Assembly (NCBI GenBank): GCA_022572355.1 | Contig: JACZWC010000030.1 | Span: 1 to 52,736, forward strand | Length of the DNA: 52,736 nucleotides | Reading direction: 5' to 3' | Origin: Bacteroidota bacterium | GTDB lineage: Bacteria; Bacteroidota; Bacteroidia; NORP154 | Shown here: one piece after another, positions 50,538-52,736 of the stretch | Position numbering within the stretch: position 1 is the stretch's first letter | Layout: every line of letters begins with the position of its first letter | Made by a program: the position numbers and the translations under genes | The notes under the pieces: generated by a model | Database searches by the model: none | What the model was told of the DNA's origin: nothing | What the model saw: the letters and a program-made list of their open reading frames with translations, nothing else

Positions 50538-52325
50538 GTGATTGTTTTGAAGACAATATCATCACATAATACTATTTGGCGCACTGTTGCTACAGCGATG
50601 CTAATCATGGTGTTGATCTCCGCTTCCTACGCTCAACAGGTGCCGCTCTACGGTCAATATTTTTACAATCCTTTTATTTACAACCCAGCTTTTACAGGCA
50701 GCGATAACGTTACCAATGTTTTCCTCATTCATCGCGCTCAGTGGTTAGATATGCCTGGCCATCCTGTATCGACGGCTTTAACCCTGGACGGTGCAATAAA
50801 ACCGAAGAAAATTGGCGTTGGTGTGAGCATTTACAGCGACAAAACAGATTTTACCGATCGAATAGGTGTTTATGGTTCCTTCGCTTACAATCTTCAAATC
50901 AAAGAATCTCACAATCTCTTGTTTGGCTTGTCCCTAGGTGGCTTACAAAATCGTGTAGATTTTAACAAAGCAGTCGCCCGCGATTTGGATGATCCGGCAT
51001 TGATTGGTGGCTACCAAAAGAGTACGTCGATAGACGGGAATTTTGGAATAGCTTACCACTGGAAGAGTTTGAAGATTGGAATTTCGGTACCGCAGATTAT
51101 TGGAACTTCTTTTAAATATGAGGGCTCAAATACGCGGACATATTATGATTTGTCTAGACACTATCTGGCCTCTCTGCAGTATCAAATCTTTGTTAATAGT
51201 AGTAAAGACATCTCGATTACACCTCTGATAATGACCCGCTTCATGCCTGAGGCGCCGATCCAGTATGATATCAATGCAATATTTGAATACAAAGATTTTG
51301 CCTGGCTCGCGGTTTCGTACCGCAGTGATTACGCGATAGGTGTGAATCTGAAGCTCAAAGTAGCTAAGAGCATCAGTGTAGGATATACATATGATATAAT
51401 CACCAGCTCAATTAAGGCTTACAGTGGTATGAGCCACGAATTCTTACTAGGCTATTCATTTGGTGGAACTAAGGAAATGGATGAAGAATTGAAGAAGAAA
51501 TACGAAGATCAAATAGATAGTTTACAAGCGGCATTGGAGGCACAAGATGCGGCAGAACTTCAACGACAGCAAGAAATTACAGAAAGATACAATTTGCTAA
51601 TTAATGTAGCTGACAGCCTATTTGAAGCTGGCAAATATCTGGAAGCCAAGGAAATCTACGAAAAGGCGCTAGAGCTAAAACCTGACGAGCAACATCCAAA
51701 AGACAAACTTGCCGAGATTGCCAGTTTGATGGGTGATAATTATCAAAGAGCAATCGCTAAAGCAGATGAACTGTTTAAAGGGAGAGATTATAAAGGAGCG
51801 AGAAAAATGTATGAGGAAGCCCTCAAATACAATCCTAATGATGCTTATGCCAAAGATCGAATAACAAAAATCAATAAGATTCTTGAGCTTTTTGAGAAAC
51901 GGTATAACATGATTATTAAAGCAGCGGACGAATTGTTTATGCAGAAAAAATACAAGCTGGCCCGTGAAAAATATGAAGAAGCACTCAAATTTGATCCTAG
52001 CTCCAGGTATGCGAAAGACATGATTCAAATGATCAAAAGCAATAAAACTGGCGGGGAGATTCGGATGACAGATAGTAAAGACTTCTTAGATGAGTTTGGA
52101 AACCCGGCTGCAAAAGGATTTTATGTTGTAATGGCTGCGTTCAAAAGTCAGGAAAACGCAGACAGATTGGTGGCTAAAAAAGGATACAGAAGATTGTTCA
52201 ACAAAGTTCGCGGTTTCCACTATGTATACTTGAAAAGACTCGATACATATGAGGACTCGAAACAACTTCTTTTGGACAAAGCGAGAAAAACAGCTACGGA
52301 TTCCTGGATTTATATTCTTCGGTAA
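50538..52325 (+). CDS. PorP/SprF-family T9SS membrane protein with TPR repeats and a SPOR-like C-terminus
   Basis: A 595-residue protein starting at GTG 50538. Signal peptide to ~32 (SASYA-QQ); residues ~33-310 carry the PorP/SprF beta-barrel pattern (PLYGQYFYNPFIYNPAFTGS, the classic YxxNxxxxNPAxxG start). PorP/SprF proteins usually stop near 310-340. Here a coiled coil (about 313-345), three TPR-like repeats (about 350-500, each with ADxLFxxxxYxxAxxxYEEAL) and a final domain (about 525-595) that looks like a SPOR module (GFYVVMAAFKSQENADRL) are added. Family knowledge: SprF-type proteins are needed for secretion or anchoring of a neighbouring type B substrate, here the gene directly upstream. 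Confidence 0.87.
   Translation: MIVLKTISSHNTIWRTVATAMLIMVLISASYAQQVPLYGQYFYNPFIYNPAFTGSDNVTNVFLIHRAQWLDMPGHPVSTALTLDGAIKPKKIGVGVSIYSDKTDFTDRIGVYGSFAYNLQIKESHNLLFGLSLGGLQNRVDFNKAVARDLDDPALIGGYQKSTSIDGNFGIAYHWKSLKIGISVPQIIGTSFKYEGSNTRTYYDLSRHYLASLQYQIFVNSSKDISITPLIMTRFMPEAPIQYDINAIFEYKDFAWLAVSYRSDYAIGVNLKLKVAKSISVGYTYDIITSSIKAYSGMSHEFLLGYSFGGTKEMDEELKKKYEDQIDSLQAALEAQDAAELQRQQEITERYNLLINVADSLFEAGKYLEAKEIYEKALELKPDEQHPKDKLAEIASLMGDNYQRAIAKADELFKGRDYKGARKMYEEALKYNPNDAYAKDRITKINKILELFEKRYNMIIKAADELFMQKKYKLAREKYEEALKFDPSSRYAKDMIQMIKSNKTGGEIRMTDSKDFLDEFGNPAAKGFYVVMAAFKSQENADRLVAKKGYRRLFNKVRGFHYVYLKRLDTYEDSKQLLLDKARKTATDSWIYILR
51574..52030 (+). repeat. TPR-like repeat units inside the PorP/SprF gene
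   Basis: Three units spaced ~50 residues apart share A-D-x-LF followed by K/Y-x-x-A-K/R and YEEAL-K/E-x-x-P. They would extend into the periplasm from the outer-membrane barrel, giving a docking surface. The units are clear at protein level only. Confidence 0.6.
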
Positions 52326-52384
52326 GTCTTTTTTACCCCAACTTCTGTTTCTATTATTTTTTAGGCGTTTTTGGCCTTGTTTTT

Positions 52385-52404
52385 AACCGCGCGCAGTTGC
52401 GGTT
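52385..52404. terminator. Inverted repeat AACCGC-N8-GCGGTT, candidate terminator
   Basis: A perfect 6-bp stem with an 8-base loop, flanked by TTTT before and TT after. It lies 60 bases past the PorP/SprF stop and 180 bases before rpsL. The T-rich flanks on both strands would allow a bidirectional terminator between the T9SS pair and the ribosomal operon. The stem is short, so the call is tentative. Confidence 0.4.
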
Positions 52405-52484
52405 TTGGCTATCGCTTTTTCGTCCTTGTTTCAGGCGCCAATCCACTAGCTTTTATTCTGGGGAATAATTTCGACGAACGGCCT

Positions 52485-52513
52485 TGAAAAATGATAAATT
52501 ATTGTATCTTTGC
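52485..52513 (+). promoter_or_regulatory. Bacteroidota-type promoter of rpsL (TTG-N18-TATCTTTG)
   Basis: TTG (52485-52487) and TATCTTTG (52506-52513) are separated by 18 bases, close to the TTG/TAnnTTTG consensus of the Bacteroidota housekeeping sigma factor. Transcription would begin near the C-run that follows. The ~55-base leader before the rpsL ATG is enough for translational regulation, but I see no specific structure. Confidence 0.7.
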
Positions 52514-52578
52514 CCCCCCTTAAAATAATCAGGTGGATTTTACCAGATTGGGGATATCGTAAAAATAATTTTATCAAT

Positions 52579-52736
52579 ATGCCTACTATTCAGCAGCTAG
52601 TTCGAAAAGGACGTGTTAAAATAACCAAGAAAAGCAAGTCAATTGCGTTGGGCTCAAATCCGCAAAGACGCGGTGTGTGTGTGAGGGTCTACACAACCAC
52701 ACCAAAGAACCCTAATCCCGCTATGAGAACAGTTGC
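52579..52736 (+). CDS. rpsL: 30S ribosomal protein S12, N-terminal part (cut by window end)
   Basis: The first 52 codons are present. [12 protein letters not shown] is the usual Bacteroidota start, and [15 protein letters not shown] is the conserved S12 core, in the same register as E. coli S12 (Lys43 kept). S12 lines the decoding centre of the ribosome. In the last 30 bases three residues that are almost invariant elsewhere are changed: Lys44 to Asn, Ser47 to Pro and Lys51 to Thr, each explained by one A or T becoming C. Since this is the window end, base-calling error is as likely as real variation. Confidence 0.93.
   Translation, partial: MPTIQQLVRKGRVKITKKSKSIALGSNPQRRGVCVRVYTTTPKNPNPAMRTV

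Noticed and set aside
1..52736. CRISPR arrays, tRNA or rRNA genes, insertion sequences, phage genes
   Set aside because: No regular spaced repeats, no cloverleaf-like or rRNA sequence and no transposase, integrase or phage structural protein was recognised in either strand.

Overview
The window looks like chromosomal DNA of a Bacteroidota bacterium. The evidence is a PorP/SprF-type type IX secretion protein, a secreted protein with a gliding-motility (type B) C-terminal domain, a TAnnTTTG-type promoter in front of rpsL, an rpsL product beginning [12 protein letters not shown], and several VCBS/ASPIC-UnbV proteins. The DNA is AT-rich by eye, except for the first ~240 bases. Those bases are GC-rich, encode the tail of an unrelated protein, and join abruptly to a glycosyltransferase gene that lacks its second half. 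No rRNA, tRNA, CRISPR array or insertion sequence was seen.

Layout. 1-240: foreign-looking GC-rich segment. 218-4532 (minus): truncated GT4, DPM1/GtrB-like GT2 and a TMTC-like membrane protein with TPRs. 4533-4835: intergenic palindromic repeats. 4836-7008 (plus): Wzt-like ABC ATPase and a UbiA-family prenyltransferase. 6989-9866 (minus): B12-type radical SAM protein, small membrane-anchored protein and a tocopherol/sterol-type methyltransferase. 9950-12817 (plus): chitobiase-C/CotH-like fragment, Wzm-like ABC permease and an SGNH protein. 12819-15315 (minus): GT39-like membrane protein and an SDR. 15417-16535 (plus): sugar aminotransferase. 16513-21984: a divergent pair of VCBS/ASPIC proteins, one of them fused to a permease.

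22035-48334 (plus) is a nearly gap-free, one-direction array of 26 genes. It holds a NeuD-like acyltransferase; a mini fatty-acid set (FabZ-like dehydratase, ketosynthase, ACP, phosphopantetheinyl transferase); a PhyH oxygenase; glycosyltransferases; AsnB; a methyltransferase; a sulfotransferase; a transglutaminase-like lipoprotein; three paralogous twitch/radical SAM proteins; an epimerase; two ~50-residue membrane proteins; and seven membrane-anchored SGNH proteins. 48416-52325: a T9SS type B surface protein and its PorP/SprF-like partner. 52579-end: start of rpsL.

Working model (inference): the region makes and exports a surface glycoconjugate through the Wzm/Wzt ABC transporter. An amino sugar made by the aminotransferase would be N-acylated by the NeuD-like enzyme, perhaps with an ACP-bound acyl chain. 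The glycan would be further changed by amidation, sulfation, methylation, hydroxylation and, outside the inner membrane, by a family of SGNH acyltransferases or esterases. The most unusual parts are the eight SGNH paralogues with a varying GDS block, the three radical SAM paralogues among them, the duplicated small-protein/SGNH module, and the permease-VCBS fusion.
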